From NCBI GenBank assembly GCA_963821505.1, contig CAWGEH010000032.1, forward strand, positions 186,001 to 250,000: a stretch of 64,000 bases of DNA, in the 5' to 3' direction. This DNA is from VAZQ01 sp963821505 (GTDB lineage: Bacteria > Pseudomonadota > Alphaproteobacteria > Rhizobiales > Xanthobacteraceae). The notes beneath the pieces were generated by a model. That model saw only the letters and a list, made by a program, of their open reading frames with translations, was not told the origin of the DNA and made no database searches. Both the position numbers and the translations under genes were made by a program. Of the stretch, positions 25,526 through 36,700 are shown piece after piece. Each line of letters starts with the position of its first letter. Positions within the stretch are counted from its first letter, which is position 1.

Positions 25526-25903
25526 ATGATTCGCAAGACGGTCACAGCGCTGATCCTGGTGCCGCTCGCCCTCGTTGTCGTCACCCTCGCGGTGGCTAAC
25601 CGCCAGCCCGTCGTCGTCTCCTTCGACCCTTTCGACCAGGCCCATCCCGCCTTCGCGCGGGCGCTGCCGCTCTATCAGTTGATGCTGCTGGTCCTCATCG
25701 GCGGCGTGCTGGTCGGCGGTATCGCCGCCTGGGTCAGGCAGAGCAAATGGCGCCGCGCGGCGCGGCTTGCCGCCGCGCGGGCGCGCGACTTGCAGGCGGA
25801 GGTCGACCGCTTGCGGCGGCGCCTGGGATCGGCCGAACTCTCCCTGACGCCGGCGCCGGTCGACGACGCGCCGCGGCTCACCATTCCGCCGCCGGCGGCG
25901 TGA
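25526..25903 (+). CDS. LapA domain-containing membrane protein (DUF1049)
   Basis: A 125-aa inner-membrane protein of the lipopolysaccharide assembly protein A family. There are two transmembrane segments (about residues 5-24 and 48-70), then a cytoplasmic region with a short coiled coil (RAARLAAARARDLQAEVDRL) and a Pro-rich tail. In E. coli LapA works with LapB to control LpxC turnover; here LapB is not adjacent. The position between ihfB and trpF is conserved in this order of bacteria. Confidence 0.85.
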   Translation: MIRKTVTALILVPLALVVVTLAVANRQPVVVSFDPFDQAHPAFARALPLYQLMLLVLIGGVLVGGIAAWVRQSKWRRAARLAAARARDLQAEVDRLRRRLGSAELSLTPAPVDDAPRLTIPPPAA

Positions 25904-25996
25904 GCTGTAAAAATTCTCCTTGAGCAGCAAGGGCCTGGAGAGGCGAGACAAACCGACGGGGCCGATGTAGAACCGCGTCTGCAGGAGCCCGCGGCC

Positions 25997-26680
25997 ATGT
26001 CCGTTGCGATCAAAATCTGCGGCCTGACGACATCCGAGGCGCTCGAGGTCGCGCTCGAGGCCGGCGCCGACATGGTCGGCTTCGTCTTCTTTGCGCCGTC
26101 GCCGCGTCATGTCGGCTTCGACGCCGCGCGAGCGCTGGGCGAGCGCGTGCGGGGCAGGGCGCAGAAAGTCGCGCTTTCGGTCGATGCCAGCGACGAGGAA
26201 CTTGCCGCGAGCATAGAGGCGCTCGCGCCCGACCTGCTGCAGCTCCACGGCACGGAGACGCCGGAACGCGTCGCCACGGTACGCAGGCGCTTCGGGCTCG
26301 CCGTGATGAAGGCGCTGCCGATTGCGGAGCGGGCGGATCTCGCGGCGATCCGACGCTACGACAAGGTGGCGGACCGAGTGATCTTCGACGCGCGCGCGTC
26401 GGGCGCCGCGACGCGGCCGGGCGGGCTCGGCAAGCGCTTCGATTGGCGGTTGCTCGAAAGCTTGGAGATCGCCGTCCCGTTCATGCTTTCCGGCGGCCTC
26501 GATGCCGGCAATGTCGCGCAGGCGCTGCGCATCACTGGCGCGCCCGGCGTCGACGTCTCCTCCGGCGTCGAGCGCGCCCCCGGGGTCAAGGACCCCGAGC
26601 AAATCCGCGCTTTCATTGCCGCGGCCCGCGCTGCGTCAGGCCAGCTCGGCGTGGCCAAGACGATGATGAGCAGCGCATGA
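25997..26680 (+). CDS. trpF: Phosphoribosylanthranilate isomerase
   Basis: A 227-aa TIM-barrel enzyme of tryptophan synthesis that converts phosphoribosylanthranilate to CdRP. It shows the N-terminal KICGLT catalytic cysteine motif, VGFVFFAPSPRHV, LLQLHGTE, the aspartate of VIFDAR, and the phosphate loop MLSGGLDAGNV. Its TGA overlaps the ATG of trpB (ATGA). It is slightly longer than usual at the C-terminus (VAKTMMSSA). Confidence 0.95.
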   Translation: MSVAIKICGLTTSEALEVALEAGADMVGFVFFAPSPRHVGFDAARALGERVRGRAQKVALSVDASDEELAASIEALAPDLLQLHGTETPERVATVRRRFGLAVMKALPIAERADLAAIRRYDKVADRVIFDARASGAATRPGGLGKRFDWRLLESLEIAVPFMLSGGLDAGNVAQALRITGAPGVDVSSGVERAPGVKDPEQIRAFIAAARAASGQLGVAKTMMSSA

Positions 26681-27918
26681 CCATCCAGCAGCCCAATTCG
26701 TTCCGCACCGGGCCCGACGAGCGCGGGCATTTCGGCCTCTATGGCGGTCGCTTCGTCGCCGAGACGCTGATGCCGCTGATTCTCGAGCTTGAAACGGCCT
26801 ACGCCAGGGCCAAGAACGATGCCGTCTTCCACAAGGAGATGGATGGGCACCTCAAGGACTATGTCGGACGGCCCACGCCGCTCTATTTCGCCGAGCGCAT
26901 GACCGAGCACGTGCGGCAGGCGTCGCCTGCGGAGCACGGGGCGAAAATCTATTTCAAGCGCGAGGACCTCAACCACACCGGTGCGCACAAGGTCAACAAC
27001 GTGCTCGGCCAAATCCTGCTCGCGCGCCGCATGGGCAAGCCGCGCGTGATCGCCGAGACCGGTGCCGGCATGCACGGCGTTGCGACCGCGACGATGTGCG
27101 CGAAATTCGGTCTGCGATGCGTCGTCTATATGGGTGTGGTCGATGTCGAGCGGCAGAAGCCGAACGTACTGCGCATGAAGGCCCTGGGCGCCGAGGTGCG
27201 TCCGGTCGAATCGGGTTCGAAGACGCTCAAGGACGCGATGAACGAGGCGCTGCGCGACTGGGTCACCAATGTCGCGGATACCTTCTATTGCATCGGCACG
27301 GTCGCCGGGCCGCATCCCTATCCGATGATGGTGCGCGACTTCCAATCGATCATCGGCAACGAAACGCGCGAGCAGATGCTCGCGGCGGAAGGCCGTCTGC
27401 CCAATTCGCTCATCGCCTGCATCGGCGGCGGCTCGAATGCGATGGGACTGTTCCACCCGTTCCTCGACGATACCCAAATCGAAATCTACGGCGTGGAGGC
27501 GGCGGGCCACGGACTGTCCACCGGCTTGCATGCGGCTTCGATCGCGGGGGGTCGGCCCGGCGTCCTGCACGGCAATCGCACCTACCTGCTCATGAATGAG
27601 GACGGGCAGATCAACGAGGCGCACTCGATCTCCGCCGGCCTCGATTACCCCGGCATCGGCCCCGAGCACGCCTGGCTCAACGACATCAAGCGGGTGAAAT
27701 ATCTTTCGGCGACGGACGAGGAGGCGCTGGCCGCGTTTCAGCTCTGCTCGCGGCTCGAGGGCATCATCCCGGCGCTCGAGCCCGCGCACGCGCTGGCGAG
27801 GGTGATCGACCTCGCGCCGCAAAAGCCGAAGGATCACCTCATGGTGGTCAACCTGTCCGGACGCGGCGACAAGGACCTGGCAAGCGTGGCGGATTATCTG
27901 GAGCGGCGCGGCGGGTGA
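26677..27918 (+). CDS. trpB: Tryptophan synthase beta chain
   Basis: A 413-aa PLP enzyme that condenses indole with serine. It has the PLP-lysine motif HTGAHKVNN, the glutamate region ETGAGMHG, and the phosphate-binding GGGSNAMG. The ATG at 26677 overlaps the trpF stop, giving MTIQQPNSFRTGPDERGHFG. It pairs with TrpA encoded downstream; a 72-aa membrane-protein gene lies between the two. Confidence 0.97.
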   Translation: MTIQQPNSFRTGPDERGHFGLYGGRFVAETLMPLILELETAYARAKNDAVFHKEMDGHLKDYVGRPTPLYFAERMTEHVRQASPAEHGAKIYFKREDLNHTGAHKVNNVLGQILLARRMGKPRVIAETGAGMHGVATATMCAKFGLRCVVYMGVVDVERQKPNVLRMKALGAEVRPVESGSKTLKDAMNEALRDWVTNVADTFYCIGTVAGPHPYPMMVRDFQSIIGNETREQMLAAEGRLPNSLIACIGGGSNAMGLFHPFLDDTQIEIYGVEAAGHGLSTGLHAASIAGGRPGVLHGNRTYLLMNEDGQINEAHSISAGLDYPGIGPEHAWLNDIKRVKYLSATDEEALAAFQLCSRLEGIIPALEPAHALARVIDLAPQKPKDHLMVVNLSGRGDKDLASVADYLERRGG

Positions 27919-27943
27919 CCATCGACGCGCTCACGGGCAGGCT

Positions 27944-28162
27944 TTGATCAGCCGGCAAAAAATCGTCGGCTGGGTACTGGTCATCGTGTCGGTGGCCTAC
28001 ATCGCGTATTTCCTGCGGGTCCGGCTGTTTGCGCCCGGCCCCATTCTGGAGAAGAAGGAATGGGTGCAGTTCATCGGCTCGATCGTGATATTGATGCTCG
28101 GTACCATCAATGTCCGGCTCGCCGCCTTGCGGGAGCGCAAGCGCAAGGGATTGCCCCATTGA
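27944..28162 (+). CDS. Small two-helix membrane protein between trpB and trpA
   Basis: A 72-aa protein with two predicted transmembrane helices (about residues 7-25 and 42-60) joined by a short polar loop (GPILEKKEW), and a basic C-terminal tail (RERKRKG). The start is a TTG at 27944 with only a weak ribosome site. It is in the same direction and within the trp gene run (25 bases after trpB, 26 before trpA), so it is probably co-transcribed. I recognise no family and no function. Confidence 0.6.
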   Translation: MISRQKIVGWVLVIVSVAYIAYFLRVRLFAPGPILEKKEWVQFIGSIVILMLGTINVRLAALRERKRKGLPH

Positions 28163-28188
28163 CCATTGCGCGAAGCGGCCCATAGCCC

Positions 28189-29043
28189 ATGGTCACGCGT
28201 ATCGATCATCGCTTCGCCGCGCTGAAGGCTGAAGGCCGTGCCGCCTTGGTGACGTTCCTCACCGCCGGCGATCCCGACCCCGACACGTCGCTCGCAATCC
28301 TGCGCGCGCTCCCGGCCGCCGGTGCCGATGTGATCGAGCTTGGCATGCCGTTCACCGATCCGATGGCCGACGGCCTGGCGATCCAGATGTCCTCCCAGCG
28401 CGCGCTCAAAGCCGGGCAGACGCTGAAGAAGACGCTCGCCATTGTGCGCGCGTTTCGCGAAGCCGACGATGCAACGCCACTCGTGCTCATGGGCTACTAC
28501 AACCCGATCTACGTCTATGGTGTCGATCGCTTTCTCCGCGACGCCAAATCCGCCGGCGTCGACGGTCTGATCGTCGTCGACCTGCCGCCGGAGGAGGACG
28601 CGGAGCTGTGCCTGCCCGCGCTCGACGCCGGACTCAATTTCATCCGGCTCGCCACGCCGACGACCGATGACAAGCGCCTGCCGGCCGTGCTCACGAACAC
28701 GTCGGGCTTCGTCTACTACGTGTCGATCACCGGCATTACCGGCGCTGCCACGCCCGATCCCGGCGCCGTCAATGCTGCGGTCGCCCGCATCAAGCGCCAC
28801 ACCAGGCTGCCGGTGGCGGTCGGCTTCGGCGTGCGCACGGCCGAGCAGGCGGCGGCGATCGCGTCGGGCGCCGATGGCGTGGTCGTCGGCTCGGCGCTGG
28901 TGAACGCGCTCAAGGCGAGCCTCGACGCGCACGACAAGGCGACGGCGAAGACGGCGCCCGCCGTGATCAAGCTTGTTGCCGAGCTCGCCCGCGGGGTGCG
29001 CGGCGCCAATGCGGACGGCTCCACGCGCTCCGCGCAAGCCTGA
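28189..29043 (+). CDS. trpA: Tryptophan synthase alpha chain
   Basis: A 284-aa TIM-barrel subunit that releases indole from indole-glycerol phosphate. The catalytic residues are in VIELGMPFTDPMADG (Glu and Asp). Also visible are LMGYYNPIYVYG, the mobile loop VYYVSITGITG, and phosphate binding at VGFGVRTAEQAAAIA and GVVVGSAL. It ends the trpF-trpB-x-trpA group. Confidence 0.96.
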   Translation: MVTRIDHRFAALKAEGRAALVTFLTAGDPDPDTSLAILRALPAAGADVIELGMPFTDPMADGLAIQMSSQRALKAGQTLKKTLAIVRAFREADDATPLVLMGYYNPIYVYGVDRFLRDAKSAGVDGLIVVDLPPEEDAELCLPALDAGLNFIRLATPTTDDKRLPAVLTNTSGFVYYVSITGITGAATPDPGAVNAAVARIKRHTRLPVAVGFGVRTAEQAAAIASGADGVVVGSALVNALKASLDAHDKATAKTAPAVIKLVAELARGVRGANADGSTRSAQA

Positions 29044-29108
29044 GGGCGAGCGGCATAGACCGCAAGATCCGGGACGCCCGGCAGCGCCCAAGGTGCTAGG
29101 ATAGCCGC

Positions 29109-29705
29109 ATGATGACGGCACGCTGCTTCACGCTGTTCGAGACGAATATCGGCCGCTGCGGCATCGCATGGGGCGAGCAGGGCGTCGTTGGCGTGCAGCT
29201 CCCCGAGGCGGGCGAAGCACGGACCCGCGCCCGCTTGCTGCGGCGATGTCCAAATGCGCGCGACGCGCCGCCGCCGCCCGACGTGCAGCGCGCCATCGAC
29301 GGCATCATCGCGCTGCTGCGGGGCGAGGCAAGCGATCTCTCCGCCGTCGCGCTCGATCTGGAGGGGGTGGCGACGTTCGATCGCCGGGTCTACGAGATCA
29401 CGCGTGCGATCGCGGCCGGTGCGACGCTTTCCTACGGCGACATCGCGGCCCGGCTCGGCGACCGCGGCTTGGCGCGGGAGGTGGGGCAGGCGCTGGGACG
29501 AAACCCGTTCCCGCTCATCGTGCCGTGCCACCGCGTGCTCGCGGCCGGCGGCAAGGCCGGCGGTTTCTCCGCCAACGGCGGCGTCACGACCAAGCTTCGC
29601 CTGCTCACCATCGAACGCGCGCGCATGAGCGACGCGCCCACGCTTTTCGACGGCGATAGTGCGTTCGGGCTGGCGGTCAAGCCGAAGGCGCGGAGCTCCG
29701 CCTGA
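29109..29705 (+). CDS. ogt: Methylated-DNA-protein cysteine methyltransferase
   Basis: A 198-aa suicide repair protein that moves alkyl groups from O6-alkylguanine or O4-alkylthymine to its own cysteine. The active-site motif is PLIVPCHRVLAAGGKAGGF, preceded by the helix-turn-helix segment TLSYGDIAARLGD, and there is an N-terminal ribonuclease-H-like domain. The C-terminal tail of about 25 residues past the core is longer than usual. It lies between trpA and accD. Ogt and AdaB-type names are both possible. Confidence 0.9.
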   Translation: MMTARCFTLFETNIGRCGIAWGEQGVVGVQLPEAGEARTRARLLRRCPNARDAPPPPDVQRAIDGIIALLRGEASDLSAVALDLEGVATFDRRVYEITRAIAAGATLSYGDIAARLGDRGLAREVGQALGRNPFPLIVPCHRVLAAGGKAGGFSANGGVTTKLRLLTIERARMSDAPTLFDGDSAFGLAVKPKARSSA

Positions 29706-29822
29706 ACGTTGCGGCGAGCGCCGATCCCGGTTGCCAGGCCCAAGCCGGCCATCCATATAGAGGGCCGAAAGCGCCGCCGAAGCATTCGCGGGCAAGCAGC
29801 GAATGATGGAGGGCTCCCACGC

Positions 29823-30716
<894 letters not shown>

Positions 30717-30842
30717 GGGCCCCGCGGTCGTTGCCCGCGCGCGCGGGAGGCCGTGATGAGCGGCAGTTCCAGATATAATCGAATGGCGCTCACGGGTCAC
30801 CGTTTGGCGGGGACGCCTGGGAGCGGGTTCAAACGGGCTTGC

Positions 30843-32162
30843 ATGACTCCCATCAATTCCATCGTGGCGCGACTCACCGCGCTGCATCCGAAACGGATCG
30901 ATCTTTCGCTCGATCGGATGTGGCGCATGCTCGCCGCGCTCGGCCATCCGGAGCGGCAGCTGCCCCCGACGATCCACGTCGCCGGCACCAACGGCAAGGG
31001 CTCGACCATCGCTTTCATGCGCGCGATCCTGGAGGCAGCAGGCCTGCGCGTGCACGTCTACACCTCGCCGCATCTCGTGCGCTTCAACGAGCGCTTCCGG
31101 CTCGGGGCCGAGGGTGAGGGACGTCTCGCTTCCGACGCGGAGCTGAGCGGCGCGCTCAACGAATGCGAGCGCGTCAATGCCGGTGCGCCCATCACGGTGT
31201 TCGAGATCACGACCGCGGCGGGACTCCTGCTGTTTGCACGCAATCCGGCCGATGTGCTGCTGCTCGAAGTCGGAATGGGTGGACGGCTCGATGCGACCAA
31301 CGTTGTCGATCGCCCGCTTGCCACCGTGATTACGCCGGTGTCGTTCGATCACGCCGAACATCTTGGCGATACCGTCGGGAAGATCGCCGCGGAGAAGGCC
31401 GGCATTCTCAAACGCGGGGTGCCGGCGGTCGTGGCGGCGCAGCCGCGCGAGGCGCTGCTGGCGATCGAGCGTGCGGCCGCGCGCGCCAAGGCGCCGATCA
31501 GGATTGCCGGCGAGGATTGGACGGCGACCGAGGAACGCGGGCGTCTCGTCTACCAGGACGACACCGGCCTGCTCGATCTGCCGCCGCCCAAGCTCTACGG
31601 GCGTCACCAGTTCGAAAACGCCGGCGTCGCTATTGCCGCCCTGCGTGCCCTCGGCGAGCTCAAGCTTGCGCCTGCGGCGTTCGAGACCGGCATTGCCAAG
31701 GCCGACTGGCCGGCGCGCATGCAGCGCCTCTCGCAAGGACGGCTCGCGGCGATCGCGCCGCCGGGCGGCGAGCTCTGGCTCGACGGCGGCCACAATGCGG
31801 ACGGCGGTCGCGCCATTGCCAACGCGCTGGCCGATCTCGAGGAGCGGGTTTCGCGTCCGCTGGTGCTCGTGGTTGGCATGCTTTCGACCAAGGACTGCGA
31901 GAGCTTCTTGAAGAATTTCGCCGGGCTCGCCCGCCGCGTCGTGGCGGTGCCGATCCCGCATCAGGAGAAAAGCTTTCCCGCCGATGCGATCGCCGATGCC
32001 GCCCGCGCCGTCGGCGTTCCGGCGCAGAGCAGCGCCGACTTCGAAGCGGCGCTGGCCGCCATCGCTCGTTTCGAGCTCGATCCGCCGCCGCGCATCCTGA
32101 TCACGGGCTCGCTCTATCTCGCCGGAGCGGTGCTCAACGCGAACGGCACGCCGCCGGCGTGA
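30843..32162 (+). CDS. folC: Bifunctional dihydrofolate/folylpolyglutamate synthase
   Basis: A 439-aa Mur-ligase-family enzyme that adds glutamate to folates. The ATP loop is VAGTNGKGSTIAF, followed by VYTSPHLVRFNERF, the domain-central LEVGMGGRLDATNVV, and the C-terminal ligase domain with WLDGGHNADGGRAI. The ATG at 30843 starts MTPINSIVARLTALHP. It runs convergently toward the DNA ligase gene, with 30 bases between stops. Confidence 0.95.
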   Translation: MTPINSIVARLTALHPKRIDLSLDRMWRMLAALGHPERQLPPTIHVAGTNGKGSTIAFMRAILEAAGLRVHVYTSPHLVRFNERFRLGAEGEGRLASDAELSGALNECERVNAGAPITVFEITTAAGLLLFARNPADVLLLEVGMGGRLDATNVVDRPLATVITPVSFDHAEHLGDTVGKIAAEKAGILKRGVPAVVAAQPREALLAIERAAARAKAPIRIAGEDWTATEERGRLVYQDDTGLLDLPPPKLYGRHQFENAGVAIAALRALGELKLAPAAFETGIAKADWPARMQRLSQGRLAAIAPPGGELWLDGGHNADGGRAIANALADLEERVSRPLVLVVGMLSTKDCESFLKNFAGLARRVVAVPIPHQEKSFPADAIADAARAVGVPAQSSADFEAALAAIARFELDPPPRILITGSLYLAGAVLNANGTPPA

Positions 32163-32192
32163 TCCTGTCACCGTGCCGGCGGCAAGCTCCCC

Positions 32193-33224
32193 TCACTTCA
32201 ACAGTTTCGTCAGATCCGCCTGTTTCTGCTGCACCTGATCCAGCGTGCACTGCCGCGGCGATTTGTCCGGACGCCAGCGCACCAGCTTCGTTCCGTGCCG
32301 GAAGCGGTCGCCGGTGAAGTGATCGTAGCAGACCTCGACCACCAGCTTGGGCTTGAGCGGCTGCCACTCGCTCGAACGCTTGGTCGACCAGCGGCTCGGC
32401 CCGCCCGGTGCGTTGCCGGTGAAGCCGGGCGCCGCCGTCAGCTTTTCCAGCTTCTTGGTCAGCGCCGGCTTGTCTTCGCGCCGGATCGTCGAGGTGAAGC
32501 CGACGTGATTGAGCAGGCCTGCATCGTCATAGAGGCCGAGCAGCAGCGAGCCGACGACCGGCTTGCCCTCGTTGTAGCGGAAGCCGCCGACCACGCAGTC
32601 GGCGCTGCGATAATTCTTGATCTTCTGCATGCCGGTGCGGTCACCCGAGCGATATTCGAGATCGCGCCGCTTGGAAACAATGCCGTCGAGCGTTGCGCCC
32701 ACGCGCTTGAGCCAGCTCTTCGCCTCGCTGAGCTTGGTGGTCGCGGGCGAAAGGCGGACCCGCTTCACGTTGCGCAGGTCATTGCGCGCGAACGCTTCGA
32801 GCTCTTGGCGGCGTTCACGCAATGGTCTGGCAACTAGCGCTTTGCCGTCGGCGCCAGCCAAGAGATCAAAGACGATGAGGAGCGCCGGCGTTTCCGCCGC
32901 CAGCTTCTGCACGCGGCTCTGCGCCGGATGGATGCGCTGCAGCAGCGCATCAAACGAAAATGCGGCCCCGACCGGGACGACGATCTCGCCGTCGAGAACA
33001 AATGCCGTCGCCTTGATGCTCCGCACTGCCTCGACCAGATCGGGAAAGTAACGTGTCAGCGACTGGCCCGACTTCGATTGCAGCTCGACCTTGTCGCCGT
33101 CGCGAAAGACGAGGCAGCGGAAGCCATCCCATTTCGGCTCGTACTGCCATTCCTCCCCGGTCGGGATTTCGTCGACCGAGAGGGCTTCCATCGGCGGAAA
33201 TGGCGGACGCAATGCACGAGCCAT
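32193..33224 (-). CDS. ATP-dependent DNA ligase (LigC/LigD-ligase-like)
   Basis: A 343-aa stand-alone ligase. The adenylation motif is EPKWDGFR (Lys nucleophile), with FVLDGEIVV, LDGIVSKRRDLEYRSG and a C-terminal OB domain (VVGGFRYNEGKPVVGSLLLG). It corresponds to the ligase module of bacterial end-joining enzymes, without polymerase or phosphoesterase domains. No Ku gene is visible in this window. The ATG at 33224 gives MARALRPPFPPMEA; the more upstream frame overlaps the terminator of trxA and is not protein-like. Confidence 0.88.
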   Translation of the reverse strand: MARALRPPFPPMEALSVDEIPTGEEWQYEPKWDGFRCLVFRDGDKVELQSKSGQSLTRYFPDLVEAVRSIKATAFVLDGEIVVPVGAAFSFDALLQRIHPAQSRVQKLAAETPALLIVFDLLAGADGKALVARPLRERRQELEAFARNDLRNVKRVRLSPATTKLSEAKSWLKRVGATLDGIVSKRRDLEYRSGDRTGMQKIKNYRSADCVVGGFRYNEGKPVVGSLLLGLYDDAGLLNHVGFTSTIRREDKPALTKKLEKLTAAPGFTGNAPGGPSRWSTKRSSEWQPLKPKLVVEVCYDHFTGDRFRHGTKLVRWRPDKSPRQCTLDQVQQKQADLTKLLK

Positions 33225-33266
33225 GATCGATATCCGCTCGGACCCGAAACGGGCGAGCCCGGGGCA

Positions 33267-33298
33267 ATAACGCAAACGGCCGGCATCTCGGCCGGCCG
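33267..33298 (-). terminator. Probable terminator downstream of trxA
   Basis: On the minus strand CGGCCGGC-CGAGAT-GCCGGCCG (33298-33277) forms a perfect 8-bp GC stem followed by TTTGCGTTATT. The T run is weak. It lies 40 bases after the trxA stop and just upstream of the ligase gene. Confidence 0.55.
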
Positions 33299-33337
33299 CT
33301 GCGAGGGAAAATTTGTGGCTGACGGCGTGGAGGAGCG

Positions 33338-33658
33338 TCACACCGCGGTGGTGATCCACTGTTCCAGCTTCTGCTTCGGCGCGGCGCCGATCTGGCGCGA
33401 GGCCATTTGGCCGTCCTTGAAAATCATCAGCGTGGGGATCGACTGGATGCCGTACTTGGCGGCAGTGTGCGGATTCTCATCGACGTTGAGCTTGACGATC
33501 TTCACCTTCGCGCCGAGGGACCCGGCGATTTCCTCGAGCGCGGGCGCAATCATCCGGCAGGGGCCGCACCATTCGGCCCAGAAATCCACCACGACCGGGC
33601 CGGTCGCCTTCAACACCTCGGATTCGAAAGTGGTGTCCGAAACCTTGCCAACGGCCAT
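33338..33658 (-). CDS. trxA: Thioredoxin
   Basis: A 106-aa classical thioredoxin with the redox motif AEWCGPCRM and the cis-proline segment SIPTLMIF. It reduces cytosolic disulfides. The ATG at 33658 gives MAVGKVSDTTFESEV, the rhizobial TrxA start. It lies downstream of addA, the conserved order in Rhizobiales, and is probably also served by its own promoter in the 92-base gap. Confidence 0.96.
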   Translation of the reverse strand: MAVGKVSDTTFESEVLKATGPVVVDFWAEWCGPCRMIAPALEEIAGSLGAKVKIVKLNVDENPHTAAKYGIQSIPTLMIFKDGQMASRQIGAAPKQKLEQWITTAV

Positions 33659-33749
33659 GGGAAATACCTCGTTGTCCTTGGGATTCAGGCGAAGCGCTGC
33701 GTCGAGGGTACCGAACCTATGAACGCACCCGCCAAGCGTCAAGGCGGCC

Positions 33750-36700
33750 TCACGGCGAGGTGACGGCGGCCAGTTCGCGATCCATGGTCGCGGCCGGAAT
33801 CTCCATCAAATCAGGGACCTGCGTCCACAGGAGGGCGGCACGAATGAGTTTGTCCGGATAGAGCTGCGCCAACACCGCGCGATAGAGCGCAAGCTGGCGA
33901 ATGTAGGCGGGCGGCACGTCTTCGAATCGCCGGGGGGCCGGGCGATTGGTCTTGTAATCCGCGATCAGGACCGCATCGCCGCTGACGGCGAGGCGATCCA
34001 CCTGGCCGGAAACGGCGAGCGTTCCGCCCTTGAGGCGCCCCACGATCGGGATTTCGGCACGGCTTCCGGGTGAAAACAGCTCGGAGAAACGCGCATCTTC
34101 GAGCACGAGCCGGACCTGCTCGAACAGGCTCTCCTGTTCCTCGACGCTGAAATCGTCGGCCGTGCGCGCGAGATGGCGGCGGGCGGCCGCGGCCCGCGCC
34201 TCGCGCGGAATGTCGGGGAGCGACTGCAGCAGCCGGTGCATGAGCACGCCGCGTGCCATCGCCTTCCGCCGTTCGCCGGGGCTGCCGGCCGCGCTTGAAC
34301 GCATCGGCGCCGCGGCTTCATCGTAGGCACGCGAGGGCGAGAGCGGCAGCATGGCTGGCGGCTCGCTGCGAGCGTTGCGCTCGAGCCATGAGGGTCGCTC
34401 AGGCCGTGATACCGCCGCAGCCGAGGTGACGGTCTGGCCGGCCACGGACGGCGTCGGACGGTAACGCCAGACCTTGCCATCGCCGTCGTCGGCCGGCTCC
34501 GAGATCGGGCATAAGGCGCCGGCGACCAGGTTCCACCAGCAGCCGTCCGGCCGGCCACGCTCTCCTTCCGCCCCGCACACGACGAGGCGGTCGATGGCGC
34601 GCGTCATCGCCACATAGAGCAGGCGCCCGTGCTCGTCCTCGTTCTCGCGGCGAACGCGCTCGCGGGCGGCGGCGACTGGCGCCACGTCGTTGGCCCGCGC
34701 CCCCGCCCAGACGAAGTGGCCCGGAGCGCCCGCGACGTTCGCCGCCAAATCCAGGAGTCGCGGCTGACGCTGTCCCGGTCCCGCGGGCGGCGTCGTGGTG
34801 TCCGCTAGAATGACGACCGGGGCCTCCAGGCCCTTGGCGCCGTGCACGGTCATCACCCGCACCTCGTCGCGGGTGATTTCCATGTCGCGTTTGACGTCGG
34901 TCTGCGCCGCGCGCAGCCAGGCGACGAAGCCCTGGAGCGATGGCGTCTCGCGGCGTTCGTAGTCGAGCGCGCGATTGAGGAACTCGTTGAGCGCGTCGTC
35001 GGCCTCGTGCCCGAGACGGGCGAGGAAGCGCTGCCGGCCTCTCTCGGCCCCCAGCACGCGCGCGTAGAACCCGAACGGCGTTTCCTGCCGCGCCCATCGG
35101 GCAAAGCGGTCGAACCTGACTGCCGCTTGGGCGAAGCGAGGTTCCGTCGGCGCCTTCGCCCGCAACGCGGCGTACAGGGACGTCTTGCGCTCGAAGGCGA
35201 TCTCGAACAGGTCCGCGTCGTCCAACCCGAACAGCGGCGACTTGAGCACGGTGGCCAGGGCGAGATCGTCGTCGGGCAGGAGCAGCGCATCCGCGAGCAC
35301 CATCAAGTCCATGACCGCGATATGCTCGGTCAAAACCAGCCGGTCGGCGCCGGCGACCGGGACATGGGCATCCTTGAGCGAGCGGATGATCGCCTCGAAC
35401 AGGGATCCGCGCTGGCGCACCAGTACCAACACGTCGCCGGCGCGCGTGCCTTGCTTCAGCCAGCGTTTGACGTTTGCGGCGATCTTCGCCGCCAGCCGGA
35501 CCTGCGGGCTGCGTTCCGTCAACTCGTCGAAAGGCGCGTCCCAGGCCTCGATCTCGCGCTTGTCCTTCGGCTTGAGCGTCTCCCAGATTTCGACCAGGCC
35601 CGGCGCCGCTTGCGGCAGGCATTCGTGCACCGTGCTGACATTGTCGGCGGACAACCCCCTGAATGCTTCCGGCCGCTCGAACACCTTGTCGACGGCGCCC
35701 AGCAGGTTGGGACCTGCGCGGAACGAGTGGCGGAACGGCACGTATTGCAAATCGCGATCGATCGCCGCGCACAGCTTAGCGAAGGCACGCCGCATCGCGT
35801 CGAATTCGCGCGGCGCCGCCCCCTGGAACGAGAAGATCGATTGCTTCTCGTCGCCCACCGCGAAGATCGTCCGGTTGACGGCGCGGGCGCCTGCGCCGGC
35901 AAAAAATTCGGCCGTCAGCAGCCGAATGATCTCCCATTGTTTCGGGCTCGTGTCCTGCGCCTCGTCGATCAGCACGTGGTCGATGCCCTGATCGAGCTTG
36001 TAATGCACCCAGGCCGCGCGATCCTCACCGAGCAGAGCGAGCGTCCTGTCGATCAGATCGTCGTAGTCGAGCAGCCCGCGGCGGTCCTTCGCCGCCTGGT
36101 AACGGGAGATCACGGCATCGGCGATGGTGATGAGCGCCGCCGTGCGGTCGCGGCAGGCGACGGCCTTGCGACGCTCCATCAGCGTCAGCAAGCGCTCGCC
36201 TTCGCGCTGGAGGCAGTCGGCGAGCGCGGGATCTCGGGTCTCGATCGCTCTGGTGACCAGCCGCTGGCGCGACTCGAGCTTGTCGGTGAAAAAAAACTGA
36301 AGATAGGTGCCGGCGCGTTCGGAGCCGGAAGCCGCCAGCGCGTCCATGAGCCGCCGCGCCTGCTCCTGATCGCTCCTTGAGCCCTGCGCCAAAGTCCTGG
36401 CGGCGGCCGACCAGCGCGTGAACGGGAGCAGCGGGCCCTCCGCCATCTCGCTTTCGATCCGTTCGATCGTGTCATCGGTGCAAATTCCGAGCGTTCCGCA
36501 CAGCATCGCGACGGCCGCGTCGACGCTGCCGCCGCGGTCGATCCAGGCCCGTACGACGTCACGTTTGCGGATGGCTTCGCCGACCACCTCCTTGAAGGTC
36601 CGGTCGGCGGCGACCGCGATCGCGGCGGCGAGCGCGCGGCCGAGCCTGGCATTCGGAGCCAAGGCCGCGTCGAGCAGCACGCCGAGGCTGGTCTCGCTGA

